The notes under the pieces: model-generated
Told to the model about the DNA's origin: nothing
What the model saw: the letters and a program-made list of their open reading frames with translations, nothing else
Database searches by the model: none
Shown here: in pieces, positions 1-8,990 of the stretch
Numbering within the stretch: the first letter of the stretch is position 1
Layout: every line of letters starts with the position of its first letter
NCBI RefSeq assembly: GCF_013488225.1
Contig: NZ_CP041238.1
Coordinates: 3,249,501-3,313,500 of the forward strand
Source of the DNA: Sinorhizobium mexicanum
GTDB taxonomy: Bacteria; Pseudomonadota; Alphaproteobacteria; Rhizobiales; Rhizobiaceae
Length of the DNA: 64,000 nt
Direction of reading: 5' to 3'
Position numbers and translations under genes: made by a program

Positions 1-120
1 ATTTCCGGGCTGGTACACGGCGCCGCCAGCGAGACATTGAAGGTGGCCGTGACGGTCGAGAAGCAGGGGCAGACGCAAAGCCAGAAACAAGGCGAGCAGA
101 GCCAAAGCCAGAGTCAGTAG
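1..120 (+). CDS. C-terminal fragment of an unrecognised protein
   Basis: Frame 1 is open from the window edge to a TAG at 118-120, giving 39 residues. The visible tail runs from a short hydrophobic and beta-like stretch into a Gln/Ser-rich low-complexity end (KQGQTQSQKQGEQSQSQSQ). The start and main body lie upstream of the window. The family cannot be named from this fragment. Coding status rests on the open frame, its GC-rich third positions and the stop just before a repeat-filled intergenic region. Confidence 0.5.
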   Translation: MSGLVHGAASETLKVAVTVEKQGQTQSQKQGEQSQSQSQ

Positions 121-186
121 ATGGCGAGGCATTTCCGGGTAATGACGCCCGGGCCTGCCCCTCATTCGGCCTGCCGGCCACCTTCT

Positions 187-252
187 CCCCGCAAGCGGGG
201 CGAAGGGACTCGCGGCGCCGCCCCAGTCCCCGCTCCCCGTGCTTACGGGGAG
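187..252. repeat. Pair of GC-rich palindromes in intergenic DNA
   Basis: The gap 121-303 has no credible gene. It holds two hairpin-forming palindromes: CCCCGCAAGCGGGG at 187-200 and CTCCCCGTGCTTACGGGGAG at 233-252. Their flanks (CGAAGGGA, AGAGGGTTAGGTGAGG) are of the kind found in dispersed rhizobial intergenic repeats. The pair lies between a plus-strand gene end and the end of the minus-strand gguABC operon, so it may also act as a transcription barrier. Family identity is from memory. Confidence 0.6.
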
Positions 253-303
253 AGGGTTAGGTGAGGTGCAAATGCGGGGGGCAACGGCCCCTCGCAAACC
301 CAA

Positions 304-2049
304 TCAATGGCTGTCGCGGTCCATTGGGATGCGATCGCCGCGCGCACCCACGAGGAAGTCGAGGTCGGCGCCGGTATCGGCTTGCATGACCGTCTTGATA
401 TAGAGCCCGCCGTAACCACCCTTGAGCGGCTCGACCGGCGATACCCAGGCCGTACGGCGGCGGGCAAGCTCCTCATCCGAAACGTCGAGATGCAGCGTGC
501 GGTTCGGGATATCGACTTCGATCAGGTCGCCGTTTTGGACGAGCGCCAAAGGTCCTCCTTCGGCCGCCTCCGGGGCGGTATGGAGGATGACGGTGCCGTA
601 AGCCGTGCCCGACATGCGCGCGTCCGAAATGCGGATCATGTCCGTGATGCCCTTCTTCAGCACCTTGGGCGGCAGGCCCATGTTGCCGACCTCGGCCATG
701 CCCGGATAGCCCTTGGGACCGCAATATTTCAGCACCATTATGCAGTTCTCGTCGATGTCGAGATCTTCACGGTTGATGCGCGCGTGATAGTCCTCGATGC
801 TTTCGAAGACGACGGCGCGGCCCTTGTGCTGCATCAGATGCGGCGATGCGGCCGAAGGCTTCAGCACGGCGCCCCTCGGGGCGAGGTTACCACGCAGAAC
901 GGCGATGCCGCCGGACTTCGTCAGCGCCTTCTCGCGCGGCAGGATGACGTCTTCGTTGTAGTTGACGACGCCCTTGACGTCGTTCCAGATCGTGTCGCCG
1001 CTCACCGTGATGGCGTCGTTGTGCAGAAGCCCCATCTCGGCCACGGCCTTGATGACGACCGGCAGGCCGCCGGCGTAATAGAATTCCTCCATCAGGTACT
1101 TGCCCGACGGCTGCAGGTTGACGATCGTCGGCACGTCGCGGCCGAGCCGATCCCAATCGTCGAGCGAAAGATCGACGCCGATGCGGCCGGCGAGCGCGAG
1201 CAGGTGCAGGACCGCGTTGGTGGAGCCGCCGACCGCGCCATTGACGCGGATGGCGTTTTCGAAGGCCTGCTTGGTCAGGATGTCGGAAGGCTTCAGGTCT
1301 TCCTTGACCATCTCGACGATACGGCGGCCGGTGAGCTGGGAAATTACCCGGCGACGCGCATCGACGGCGGGGATGGCGGCGTTGCCGGAGAGCGTCATGC
1401 CGAGCGCTTCGGCCATCGACGCCATGGTAGAGGCCGTGCCCATGGTCATGCAGCTTCCGGCCGAACGGGCCATGCCCTGCTCAGCGTCCATGAACTCGTC
1501 CAGCGTCATCTCGCCGGACTTGACCATCTCGGAAAACTGCCAGACCGCGGTCCCGGAACCGACGTCCTTGCCGCGCCACTTGCCGTTGAGCATCGGACCG
1601 CCGGAGACGACAATTGCCGGAATGTCGACGCTCGCCGCCCCCATCAGAAGGCTGGGCGTGGTCTTGTCACAGCCGCCGAGCAGCACAACTCCATCGACCG
1701 GGTTGCCCCGGATCGATTCCTCGACGTCCATGGCCGCGAGATTGCGGAACATCATCGCTGTCGGCCTCAGCGTGCTTTCGCCCGTTGAGAAGACGGGGAA
1801 CTCAACCGGGAAGCCACCCGCCTCGTAGACGCCGCGCTTTACGCGCTCCGCAAGGTCACGCAGATGCGCATTGCAGGGCGTAAGCTCGGACCAGGTATTG
1901 CAAATGCCGATGATCGGCCGACCGTCGAAGGTATCGGCGGGGAGCCCCTGGTTCTTCATCCAGGAGCGATGCATGATGGCATTCTTGCCCGTTCCGCCGA
2001 ACCATTCCTGTGAACGGAGTTTGCGCGGCCACTCAGCTTTCTTCTTCAT
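304..2049 (-). CDS. IlvD/Edd-family sugar-acid dehydratase, probably L-arabinonate dehydratase
   Basis: 581 aa. It should dehydrate an aldonic acid (L-arabinonate, or D-fuconate/D-galactonate-type substrates) to a 2-keto-3-deoxy acid in a non-phosphorylative pentose pathway. The protein carries the three cysteines expected for the [2Fe-2S] cluster of pentonate dehydratases: C59 in SELTPCN, C127 in GGCDKTTP and C200 in AGSCMTMG. K129 lies at the carbamylated-lysine position. Length matches the dehydratase subfamily of about 580 aa rather than classical IlvD. It is the last gene of the chvE-gguABC-dehydrogenase set and is separated from the dehydrogenase by a palindromic repeat. Substrate is inferred from context with gguC/AraD1. 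Confidence 0.88.
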   Translation of the reverse strand: MKKKAEWPRKLRSQEWFGGTGKNAIMHRSWMKNQGLPADTFDGRPIIGICNTWSELTPCNAHLRDLAERVKRGVYEAGGFPVEFPVFSTGESTLRPTAMMFRNLAAMDVEESIRGNPVDGVVLLGGCDKTTPSLLMGAASVDIPAIVVSGGPMLNGKWRGKDVGSGTAVWQFSEMVKSGEMTLDEFMDAEQGMARSAGSCMTMGTASTMASMAEALGMTLSGNAAIPAVDARRRVISQLTGRRIVEMVKEDLKPSDILTKQAFENAIRVNGAVGGSTNAVLHLLALAGRIGVDLSLDDWDRLGRDVPTIVNLQPSGKYLMEEFYYAGGLPVVIKAVAEMGLLHNDAITVSGDTIWNDVKGVVNYNEDVILPREKALTKSGGIAVLRGNLAPRGAVLKPSAASPHLMQHKGRAVVFESIEDYHARINREDLDIDENCIMVLKYCGPKGYPGMAEVGNMGLPPKVLKKGITDMIRISDARMSGTAYGTVILHTAPEAAEGGPLALVQNGDLIEVDIPNRTLHLDVSDEELARRRTAWVSPVEPLKGGYGGLYIKTVMQADTGADLDFLVGARGDRIPMDRDSH

Positions 2050-2098
2050 TGCTTCCTCTTTAACCCCGCATCGCAGCGGGCGAAATCACGTGGGCTTG

Positions 2099-2147
2099 AG
2101 AGCGGGATGGGAAAAGTGTGTGCGGCTTTCCGCCCGCATCCCGCTCT
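2099..2147. repeat. RIME-like palindromic repeat, copy 1
   Basis: Perfect 11-bp inverted arms, AGAGCGGGATG (2099-2109) and CATCCCGCTCT (2137-2147), flank a core containing GAAAAGTGTGTGCGG. The same core layout recurs at 40848-40901. It lies inside the operon, between the dehydrogenase and the dehydratase genes, so it would be transcribed as a hairpin just upstream of the dehydratase. It resembles the Rhizobium intergenic mosaic element family by recall. Confidence 0.75.
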
Positions 2148-2154
2148 AAACTCT

Positions 2155-3588
2155 TCAAGCCAGCGTGTAGGCTGTCTTGACGGTTGTGTAGAATTCGGCG
2201 GCGTATTTGCCCTGCTCGCGTGAGCCGTAGGACGAACCCTTGCGGCCGCCGAACGGCACGTGGAAATCGACGCCGGCCGTCGGCAGGTTGACCATCACCA
2301 TGCCGGCCTCGGCATTGCGCTTGAAATGCGTCGCATGCTTGAGGCTGGTGGTGGCGATGCCGGAGGAAAGCCCGAACGGAGTGTCGTTGGCAACGGCCAG
2401 CGCCTCGTCGTAGTCCTTCACCCGGATCACCGCCGCGACCGGACCGAAGATCTCTTCTCGGGAAATCCGCATCGCATTGGTCGCCTCGGTGAACAGCGCC
2501 GGCTCAAGATAGAAGCCGGGCGTGTCGCGCGAGATCAGTTCGCCGCCGAAGGCGAGCCTGGCGCCTTCCTGCTGTCCGATGGCGATATAATCGGTGTCCT
2601 GGTTCAGCTGGCCCTGGTCGACGACCGGGCCGATATGGGTGCCGGCCTTCAGCGCGTCGTCGATGACAAGGCCTTTCATCCGCTCGCCCATCGCCGCGAC
2701 GAATTTGTCGTGAATGCCTTCGGTAACGATCAGGCGCGAGGAGGCGGTGCAGCGCTGGCCAGTCGAGAAGAAGGCCGAGTTGACCGCAGCCTCGACGGCG
2801 ACCGAAAGATCGGCATCATCGAGCACGACGAACGGGTTCTTGCCGCCCATCTCGAGTTGAAACTTGCGATTGTGCTCGACGGAGGCGGCGGCCACGCGCT
2901 TGCCGGTGCCGACCGAACCGGTAAAGGTGATCGCCTGGATGTCGGGGCTGTCGAGCATCGCCTGGCCGACAACCGAGCCCTTGCCCATGACGAGGTTCAA
3001 CACGCCCTTCGGCAGGCCGGCACGGTGGAGAATGTCGACGATCGCCCACGAGCAGCCCGGCACCAGTTCGGCCGGCTTGAAGACGACGGTGTTGCCGTAG
3101 CAGAGCGCCGGGGCGACCTTCCAGGCCGGAATGGCGATCGGGAAGTTCCACGGGGTGATGATGCCGACGACACCGACCGGCTCGCGGGTGATCTCGATGC
3201 CGATCCCCGGCCGGACCGAGGGGATGACCTCGCCGGCCAACCGCAAGGCTTCGCCGGCGAAGAATTCGAAGATCTGGCCGGCCCGCACGGTCTCGCCGAT
3301 GCCTTCCGCGAGCGTCTTGCCCTCCTCGCGCGACAGCAGCCGCCCGAGCTCGTCCTTGCGCGCGATGATCTCGTCGGCGGTCTTCTTCAGGATCGCATGG
3401 CGCTCGAGGAGGCCGGAGCGCGACCAGGCCGGAAACGCCGCCTTGGCGGCCGCAATCGCTGCCTTCGCATCATCGGCGCTGGCACGGGCATAGTCGCCGA
3501 TGACATCGTTGGTGTTCGACGGATTGACGTTGGCGACACCGTCGGTGCCGACCCATTCGCCGGCGATCAGGTTCTGATGAAGTGTCAT
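2155..3588 (-). CDS. NAD(P)-dependent aldehyde dehydrogenase, probably alpha-ketoglutaric semialdehyde dehydrogenase
   Basis: 477 aa, typical length for the ALDH superfamily. It shows the catalytic Cys in FFSTGQRC (C280), the general-base Glu in LEMGGKNP (E246) and the NAD loop FTGSVGTGK (near 222-230); the oxyanion Asn is in TPWNFP (N148). Between an AraD1-like enzyme and an arabinonate-type dehydratase, the expected role is oxidation of 2-oxoglutarate semialdehyde to 2-oxoglutarate, the last step of the non-phosphorylative pentose route. Family is certain; the exact aldehyde is inferred from neighbours. Confidence 0.9.
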   Translation of the reverse strand: MTLHQNLIAGEWVGTDGVANVNPSNTNDVIGDYARASADDAKAAIAAAKAAFPAWSRSGLLERHAILKKTADEIIARKDELGRLLSREEGKTLAEGIGETVRAGQIFEFFAGEALRLAGEVIPSVRPGIGIEITREPVGVVGIITPWNFPIAIPAWKVAPALCYGNTVVFKPAELVPGCSWAIVDILHRAGLPKGVLNLVMGKGSVVGQAMLDSPDIQAITFTGSVGTGKRVAAASVEHNRKFQLEMGGKNPFVVLDDADLSVAVEAAVNSAFFSTGQRCTASSRLIVTEGIHDKFVAAMGERMKGLVIDDALKAGTHIGPVVDQGQLNQDTDYIAIGQQEGARLAFGGELISRDTPGFYLEPALFTEATNAMRISREEIFGPVAAVIRVKDYDEALAVANDTPFGLSSGIATTSLKHATHFKRNAEAGMVMVNLPTAGVDFHVPFGGRKGSSYGSREQGKYAAEFYTTVKTAYTLA

Positions 3589-3659
3589 GGGCCTTAAGCC
3601 TCCTTGTCTTCTTGACGCGACAACAGGCCGCCCGTTGCGGCCTCGGCTGCCGTAGCAGA

Positions 3660-4655
3660 TCAGAGTTGACGTATGTCGATTTCTTCCTCTGCGGCAATCG
3701 TCAGCGGGTTGCGCAGCGGCAGGCCGAATTCTTCAGCCTCGATCTCGAATACGTCGCCTTCCTCCGTGCGGATGCCGTCACCGAAGGAAAGCGTCGCCGT
3801 GCCGAACATGTGCACATGCACGTCGCCCGGCACACGGAAGAGACCGTACTTGAAATGGTGATATTCGAGGTTGGCGAAGCTGTGCGACATGTTGGCTTCG
3901 CCGGAAAGAAACGGCTTTTCCCACAATGCCTTGCCGCCGCGCAGGATGCGGGAGGTGCCGCGAATGTCGTCAGGCGCCGCACCGATGCGAATTTCCGGGC
4001 CGAAGCTCGCTTGGCGCAGCTTGGAATGGGCGAGCCAGAGATAGTTGACCCGCTCGGTCTTGTGATCGGAAAACTCGTTGGCAACAGCAAAGCCGAGGCG
4101 ATAGGGCACGCCCTTGTCGGAGATGACATAGATGCCCGCCATTTCCGGCTCCTCGCCGCCATCTTCCGCAAAGGCCGGGGAAACGAGGGCTTGGCCGGGC
4201 GCGACCGCCGAGGTGCCATTGCCCTTGTAGAACCATTCCGGCTGGACACCCTTTTCACCGGGCTTCGGCTTGCCGCCCTCGAGCCCCATGCGGAACATCC
4301 TCATCGAATCGGTCAGCGTCTCTTCCGCTGCCTCGGCCGTCTTCTTGTGCATCGCATCGCGCGTTGCCGCGGAGCCAAGATGGGTCAAGCCAGTTCCGGT
4401 GAGATGCAGATGGGCGGGATCGGGATGCGTGATCGGCGGCAGCATCCGCCCTTCGGCATAGGCCTCCTCGAGATCGATCGTTTCGCCGACACCCTTGGCG
4501 TCGATGACCGCCTTGAGGCTCTTGCCGCCGTTGGCCGCTTCCACCGCCAACGCGTATACGCTTTCCGCTCCCTTGACGACGCGGGCCGTTTCGCCCGGCG
4601 CCCGTACGGCGACTGCAACCGATCCGTCTTGCTTCCTGACCTGAGAAATCAGCAC
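3660..4655 (-). CDS. gguC: GguC / AraD1-like 2-keto-3-deoxy-L-arabinonate dehydratase, FAH-like fold
   Basis: Translated product of 331 aa from a GTG at 4655, preceded by AGGAAGGA at good spacing. A longer in-frame extension to 4745 has no such site and looks non-coding, so the short start is preferred. The C-terminal two thirds fit the fumarylacetoacetate-hydrolase-like fold (VPGDVHVHMFGTATLSFGDG, then EIEAEEFGLPLRNPL at the end). In Agrobacterium GguC follows chvE-gguAB, and AraD1 homologues convert 2-keto-3-deoxy-L-arabinonate to 2-oxoglutarate semialdehyde. That fits the dehydratase and dehydrogenase encoded downstream. Function is by family and context. Confidence 0.85.
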   Translation of the reverse strand: MLISQVRKQDGSVAVAVRAPGETARVVKGAESVYALAVEAANGGKSLKAVIDAKGVGETIDLEEAYAEGRMLPPITHPDPAHLHLTGTGLTHLGSAATRDAMHKKTAEAAEETLTDSMRMFRMGLEGGKPKPGEKGVQPEWFYKGNGTSAVAPGQALVSPAFAEDGGEEPEMAGIYVISDKGVPYRLGFAVANEFSDHKTERVNYLWLAHSKLRQASFGPEIRIGAAPDDIRGTSRILRGGKALWEKPFLSGEANMSHSFANLEYHHFKYGLFRVPGDVHVHMFGTATLSFGDGIRTEEGDVFEIEAEEFGLPLRNPLTIAAEEEIDIRQL

Positions 4656-4806
4656 GTTCCTGTCCTTCCTAGTCGAGTTGGCTTCGGCCAGCCCTTCCTT
4701 GAGGAAAGGCAATGCGTCGCCCTGAGGGTGGCTCGCACCACCCATCTACAGCAGCCAGAAAGGCCGCCCGTTCACTTGTTAACTTGAGAGCTGACCGGAA
4801 ATCCGA

Positions 4807-6021
4807 TCAGCCCTTGCCCTTGTTCTTGTTGTAGACGTCGAAGAATACGGCTGCGAGCAGTACGAGGCCCTTGATAAGCTGCTGGTAGTCGATGCCGATG
4901 CCCATGATCGACATGCCGTTGTTCATCACGCCCATGATGAAGGCGCCGATCACCGCACCGGTGATTTTGCCGACACCGCCAGAAGCCGACGCTCCGCCGA
5001 TGAAGCAGGCGGCGATCACGTCGAGCTCGAACCCGACGCCGGCCTTCGGCGTGGCCGAGTTCAACCGTGCCGTGATGATCATGCCGGCAAGGGCAGCGAG
5101 CACACCCATGTTCACGAAAGCGTAGAACGTCAGCCGTTCCGTGTTGATGCCGGAGAGCTTGGCAGCCTTTTCGTTGCCGCCCATCGCATAGATCCGCCGG
5201 CCGATCGTCGACCGGCTGGTGATGAACGTATAGGCAGCGATCAGCACGCCCATGATGATGAGCACGTTCGGCAGGCCGCGATAGGTCGAGAGCTGGAAGC
5301 CGATGAATAGCGCAACAACGCCGATAACCGCCATCTGAACGGCGAAGAAGACGAAAGGCTCGTTTTCCGTGCCGTGCTGCTCGTTGATGCGGCGATTGCG
5401 CAGGCCGGCAAAGATTGCATAGCCGACCAGCGCCAGCACCGCCAGCAGCGCCACCATGTTCTTGATGACCTCGGGGCTTGGGTTGAGGAAGTAGAGAAAA
5501 TCAGGAACGAAGCCGGTCGAAAGAATCTGGAAATCCTTGGGAAACGGTCCGATCGGGCGTCCGCCGAGAACCACATAGGTCATTCCGCGGAACACCAGCA
5601 TGCCCGCTAGCGTGACGATGAAGGACGGGATTTTCTGGTAGGCTACCCAATAGCCCTGCGCCGCCCCCATGATGCCGCCGACGACAAGACAGGCGGGAAC
5701 AACGACAAAGGCGGGCAGACCCCATTTGACCAGCATGATCGCCGAGATGGCGCCGATGAAGGCCACGATCGAGCCCACGGAAAGGTCGATATGCCCGGCG
5801 ACGATGATCAACAGCATGCCCAGCGCCATGATGACGATGAACGAGTTCTGCAGCACCAGGTTCGTGATGTTCACCGGCCTGAAGAGAACGCCGTTGGTCA
5901 CGAACTGAAAGAACAGCATGATGATCACGAGCGCGACCAGAAGGCCGTATTCGCGGATGTTGTTCCTGAGATAGTCACCGATCGACGGCTTGGTGGTGTG
6001 GGTGCTCGTATCGGCGACCAT
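4807..6021 (-). CDS. gguB: Sugar ABC transporter permease GguB (CUT2 class)
   Basis: 404 aa inner-membrane permease of the RbsC/XylH type, about ten hydrophobic segments. The glycine-rich motif [18 protein letters not shown] and the cytoplasmic loop RRIYAMGGNEKAAKLSGIN are characteristic. The start ATG at 6021 shares its A with the gguA stop (TAATG), so the two genes are translationally coupled. An in-frame upstream extension overlapping gguA is a shadow. It should pair with ChvE as receptor and GguA as ATPase to import pentoses and galactose-type sugars. Confidence 0.92.
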   Translation of the reverse strand: MVADTSTHTTKPSIGDYLRNNIREYGLLVALVIIMLFFQFVTNGVLFRPVNITNLVLQNSFIVIMALGMLLIIVAGHIDLSVGSIVAFIGAISAIMLVKWGLPAFVVVPACLVVGGIMGAAQGYWVAYQKIPSFIVTLAGMLVFRGMTYVVLGGRPIGPFPKDFQILSTGFVPDFLYFLNPSPEVIKNMVALLAVLALVGYAIFAGLRNRRINEQHGTENEPFVFFAVQMAVIGVVALFIGFQLSTYRGLPNVLIIMGVLIAAYTFITSRSTIGRRIYAMGGNEKAAKLSGINTERLTFYAFVNMGVLAALAGMIITARLNSATPKAGVGFELDVIAACFIGGASASGGVGKITGAVIGAFIMGVMNNGMSIMGIGIDYQQLIKGLVLLAAVFFDVYNKNKGKG

Positions 6022-7556
6022 TAGTGTTTCTCCCCTGAACGCATGATGGCGCGCATGATGGATTCCTGGCTCGCTTCCTCCTGGGAAAGCTCTGCCACAA
6101 TGCGCCCTTCGTTCATGACATAGATGCGATCGCAGGTTCCGAGCAGTTCCGGCATCTCCGACGAAATCATCAGGATGCCTTTGCCCTCGGCCGCGAGTTG
6201 GTTGATGATGGTGTAGATCTCGTACTTCGCGCCGATGTCGATACCGCGCGTCGGCTCGTCGAGTATGAGAACCTCGGGATTGGTGAACAGCCACTTGGAC
6301 AGCACGACCTTCTGCTGGTTGCCGCCCGAAAGGTTCACCGTCTCCTGATAGATCGAATGCGAACGGATACGGAGCTTCGAGCGATAGTCCGCAGCGACCT
6401 TTCGCTCCTTGCGCTCGTCGATGACGCCGTTCGACGCGACCGCGCTCAGGTTGGCGAGCGTCGTATTGTCCTTGATGTTGTTGATCAGCACGAGACCGAG
6501 CTGCTTGCGGTCTTCCGTGACATACGCAAGGCCCGCCTTGATCGCGCGGGGGATCGTGCTCACGTCCACCGGCGTGCCGCGCATGGTCACCTCGCCGGTG
6601 ATCTTGTGTCCCCATGACTTGCCGAAGATGCTCATCACCGTTTCGGTGCGGCCGGCACCCATCAGCCCGGCGATGCCGACGACCTCGCCGGCGCGAACAT
6701 TGAAGCTGACATCGTGCAGGAATTGGCGGTCGCGGTGATGCTGATGGAAGACGTTCCAGTTCTTCACTTCGAGCAACGTCTCGCCGATATGCGGTTCGCG
6801 GGGCGGGTAGCGGTCTTCCATCGCGCGGCCGACCATGCCCTTGATGATCCGGTCCTCGCTGATGTCTTCCTTCTGACAGTCGAGTGTTTCAACCGTGCCG
6901 CCGTCGCGCAGGATGGTGATCTGGTCCGCGACCTTCTTAATCTCGTTGAGCTTGTGCGAGATGATGATCGACGTCATGCCCTGCTTGCGAAACTCCATGA
7001 GCAGCTTCAAAAGCGCGTCGGAATCGGTCTCGTTGAGCGAGGCGGTCGGTTCGTCGAGGATCAGCAGCCGGACCTTCTTGGAAAGCGCCTTGGCGATCTC
7101 CACCAGTTGCTGCTTGCCGACACCGATATCGGTGATGAGGGTCGCAGGCGGCTCCTTCAAGCCCACCTTGTTCAAGAGCTCCTGCGTGCGGGCAAAGGTC
7201 TGCGGCCAGTGGATCACGCCCTTGCTGGCGACCTCGTTGCCGAGAAAGATGTTTTCGGCGATCGACAGCAGCGGAACGAGCGCCAGCTCCTGGTGAATGA
7301 TGATGATGCCGAGATGCTCGCTGTCCGAGATCGTGCTGAAGCGGCGCACCTCGCCGTCATAGTGGATCTCACCCTCGTAGGTTCCGGCCGGATAGACGCC
7401 GCTCAGCACCTTCATCAAGGTCGACTTGCCGGCACCATTTTCACCTACGAGAGCGTGAATTTCACCTTCGCGGACCTTGAAGCTGACGTTGTCCAGCGCC
7501 TTGACGCCCGGAAACGTCTTGGTGATGCCCCGCATTTCCAGAATGATATTGTCCAT
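6021..7556 (-). CDS. gguA: Sugar ABC transporter ATP-binding protein GguA
   Basis: 511 aa with two tandem ABC domains, as usual for CUT2 sugar importers. The N-terminal domain has Walker [10 protein letters not shown] and Walker [12 protein letters not shown], with a degenerate signature (GVGKQQLV). The C-terminal domain has a complete signature [14 protein letters not shown] and [11 protein letters not shown], but its Walker A is degenerate (GLMGAGRTE). This asymmetry is normal in the family. Start chosen at [10 protein letters not shown] (7556); an alternative ATG lies three codons upstream at 7565. A 97-bp gap with a strong hairpin separates it from chvE. Confidence 0.92.
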   Translation of the reverse strand: MDNIILEMRGITKTFPGVKALDNVSFKVREGEIHALVGENGAGKSTLMKVLSGVYPAGTYEGEIHYDGEVRRFSTISDSEHLGIIIIHQELALVPLLSIAENIFLGNEVASKGVIHWPQTFARTQELLNKVGLKEPPATLITDIGVGKQQLVEIAKALSKKVRLLILDEPTASLNETDSDALLKLLMEFRKQGMTSIIISHKLNEIKKVADQITILRDGGTVETLDCQKEDISEDRIIKGMVGRAMEDRYPPREPHIGETLLEVKNWNVFHQHHRDRQFLHDVSFNVRAGEVVGIAGLMGAGRTETVMSIFGKSWGHKITGEVTMRGTPVDVSTIPRAIKAGLAYVTEDRKQLGLVLINNIKDNTTLANLSAVASNGVIDERKERKVAADYRSKLRIRSHSIYQETVNLSGGNQQKVVLSKWLFTNPEVLILDEPTRGIDIGAKYEIYTIINQLAAEGKGILMISSEMPELLGTCDRIYVMNEGRIVAELSQEEASQESIMRAIMRSGEKH

Positions 7557-7612
7557 GTTCAGCATTCCAGCGGCAGTCTGCGAGAGACTACAGACTCCCT
7601 TATCCAGAGAAA

Positions 7613-7638
7613 AGGGTCCGCAACGGATCGCGGACCCT
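7613..7638 (-). terminator. Attenuator-like hairpin between chvE and gguA
   Basis: AGGGTCCGC (7613-7621) and GCGGACCCT (7630-7638) form a perfect 9-bp stem with an 8-nt loop. On the minus (coding) strand the stem is followed directly by TTTTCTCT, so it has intrinsic-terminator form. Its place after the binding-protein gene suggests partial termination, so that more receptor than transporter is made. Confidence 0.75.
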
Positions 7639-7653
7639 CCATGTTCGATGGGA

Positions 7654-8721
7654 TCAGTTGTTGATCTGGTCTTCCGTGTAGTAGCCCGAGCCGACAAGGA
7701 TTTCCTTGGCGTTGGACTTGTCGACCGCAACCGGCTTCAGGAGGTAGGACGGAACAACCTTGACACCGTTTTCATAGGTCTTGGTGTCGTTCACTTCCGG
7801 CTCCTTGCCATCCATGATCGCGTTGACCATGCCGACGGTGACCTTGGCGAGTTCGCGGGTGTCCTTGAAGACAGTCGAATTCTGTTCGTCGGCGAGGATC
7901 GACTTGACCGACGGCAGTTCAGCGTCCTGACCGGTGACTACCGGCATCGGCATGTCGCCGGAGCCGTAGCCGACGCCCTTCAGAGCCGAGATGATGCCGA
8001 TCGAGAGACCGTCATAGGGAGAGAGCACGCCGTCAACCTTGGCATCGGTGTAGGTGGACGAAAGCAGGTTTTCCATGCGGGCCTGGGCGACAGCGCCGTC
8101 CCAACGCAGGGTGCCGACCTGATCCATGCCCGTCTGGCCGGACTTCACGACGATCTTGCCGCTGTCGATCAAGGGCTGCAGGACCGACATGGCGCCGTCG
8201 TAGAAGAAGAAGGCGTTGTTGTCATCCGGCGAACCGCCGAAGAGTTCGATGTTCTTCGGCTCGGTCGCGCCGTCGAGCTTCAGGCCGTTGACGAGCGACG
8301 TCGCCTGCAGGACGCCGACCTGGAAGTTGTCGAAGGTCGCGTAGTAATCGACGTTGCCGGAGTCGCGGATGAGCCGGTCATAGGCGATGACCTTGACGCC
8401 AGCGTCGTGTGCTTTCTGCAAGATGTCGGACAGCGTGGTGCCGTCGATGGCGCCGATCACGAGAACCTTCGCGCCCTTCGTCACCATGTTCTCGATCTGT
8501 GCGAGCTGGTTCGGAATGTCGTCGTCAGCGAACTGCAGATCCGGCGTGTAGCCGGCGTCCTTGAACAGCTTCTCCATCGTCTCGCCGTCGGAAATCCAGC
8601 GGGTCGACGTCTTCGTCGGCATGGAGATGCCGACCGTGCCCTTGTCCTGTGCGAAGACCGGTGCAGCAAACGACGCGACGGAAATCGCCGCGGCTGCGAG
8701 AAGCGAAGTAATCAATTTCAT
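7654..8721 (-). CDS. chvE: Periplasmic sugar-binding protein ChvE
   Basis: 355 aa, close to the length of Agrobacterium ChvE. Residues 1 to about 24 are a signal peptide ending at FAAPVFA-Q. The mature protein is a type-I periplasmic binding fold with [18 protein letters not shown] at its N-terminus and [19 protein letters not shown] near the hinge, as in multiple-sugar receptors. The ATG at 8721 follows GGGAGA at good spacing. ChvE binds arabinose, galactose, xylose and related sugars, feeds GguAB, and in Agrobacterium also signals to VirA; no vir genes are visible here. Divergent gguR likely controls transcription. Confidence 0.93.
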   Translation of the reverse strand: MKLITSLLAAAAISVASFAAPVFAQDKGTVGISMPTKTSTRWISDGETMEKLFKDAGYTPDLQFADDDIPNQLAQIENMVTKGAKVLVIGAIDGTTLSDILQKAHDAGVKVIAYDRLIRDSGNVDYYATFDNFQVGVLQATSLVNGLKLDGATEPKNIELFGGSPDDNNAFFFYDGAMSVLQPLIDSGKIVVKSGQTGMDQVGTLRWDGAVAQARMENLLSSTYTDAKVDGVLSPYDGLSIGIISALKGVGYGSGDMPMPVVTGQDAELPSVKSILADEQNSTVFKDTRELAKVTVGMVNAIMDGKEPEVNDTKTYENGVKVVPSYLLKPVAVDKSNAKEILVGSGYYTEDQINN

Positions 8722-8931
8722 CAGATCTCTCCCTGAGTGTTGAAGCCGGCAGGCCCCGTCATATGCGCAGCGATCCACCGGCGCGGAGAGCTTGTCTCCG
8801 GCGGTGGTTCAAGGTGAAGGAAAGCCCTCCCGGCCCCACATACTCCCGCATGCACTGGCGCATCGGAAGCGAAACTGGAATCAATCGACATAACTGTCAA
8901 ATACAATATCGCTTTGCATGCATATCAAACT

Positions 8932-8941
8932 TGGTATACCA
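8932..8941. promoter_or_regulatory. Palindrome in the chvE-gguR divergent control region
   Basis: The 269-bp gap 8722-8990 holds no gene and is AT-rich near its right end. It contains a perfect 10-bp palindrome TGGTATACCA about 50 bp upstream of the gguR start. A LysR-type regulator would bind in this interval. That this palindrome is the GguR site is a guess from position and symmetry. Confidence 0.4.
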
Positions 8942-8990
8942 CTTCAAAAGAGTGTGATTATTAAAACTTTTCAGAAACGGGACCAGTGCC

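Noticed and set aside
307..1788. Long plus-strand open frame opposite the dehydratase gene
   Set aside because: Antisense to a strongly conserved protein with intact cluster cysteines; its translation shows no domain.
6022..6615. N-terminal extension of the permease frame (about 200 codons before gguB)
   Set aside because: It overlaps gguA in another frame, is Arg/His-rich and lacks domains; the TAATG overlap gives the natural start at 6021.
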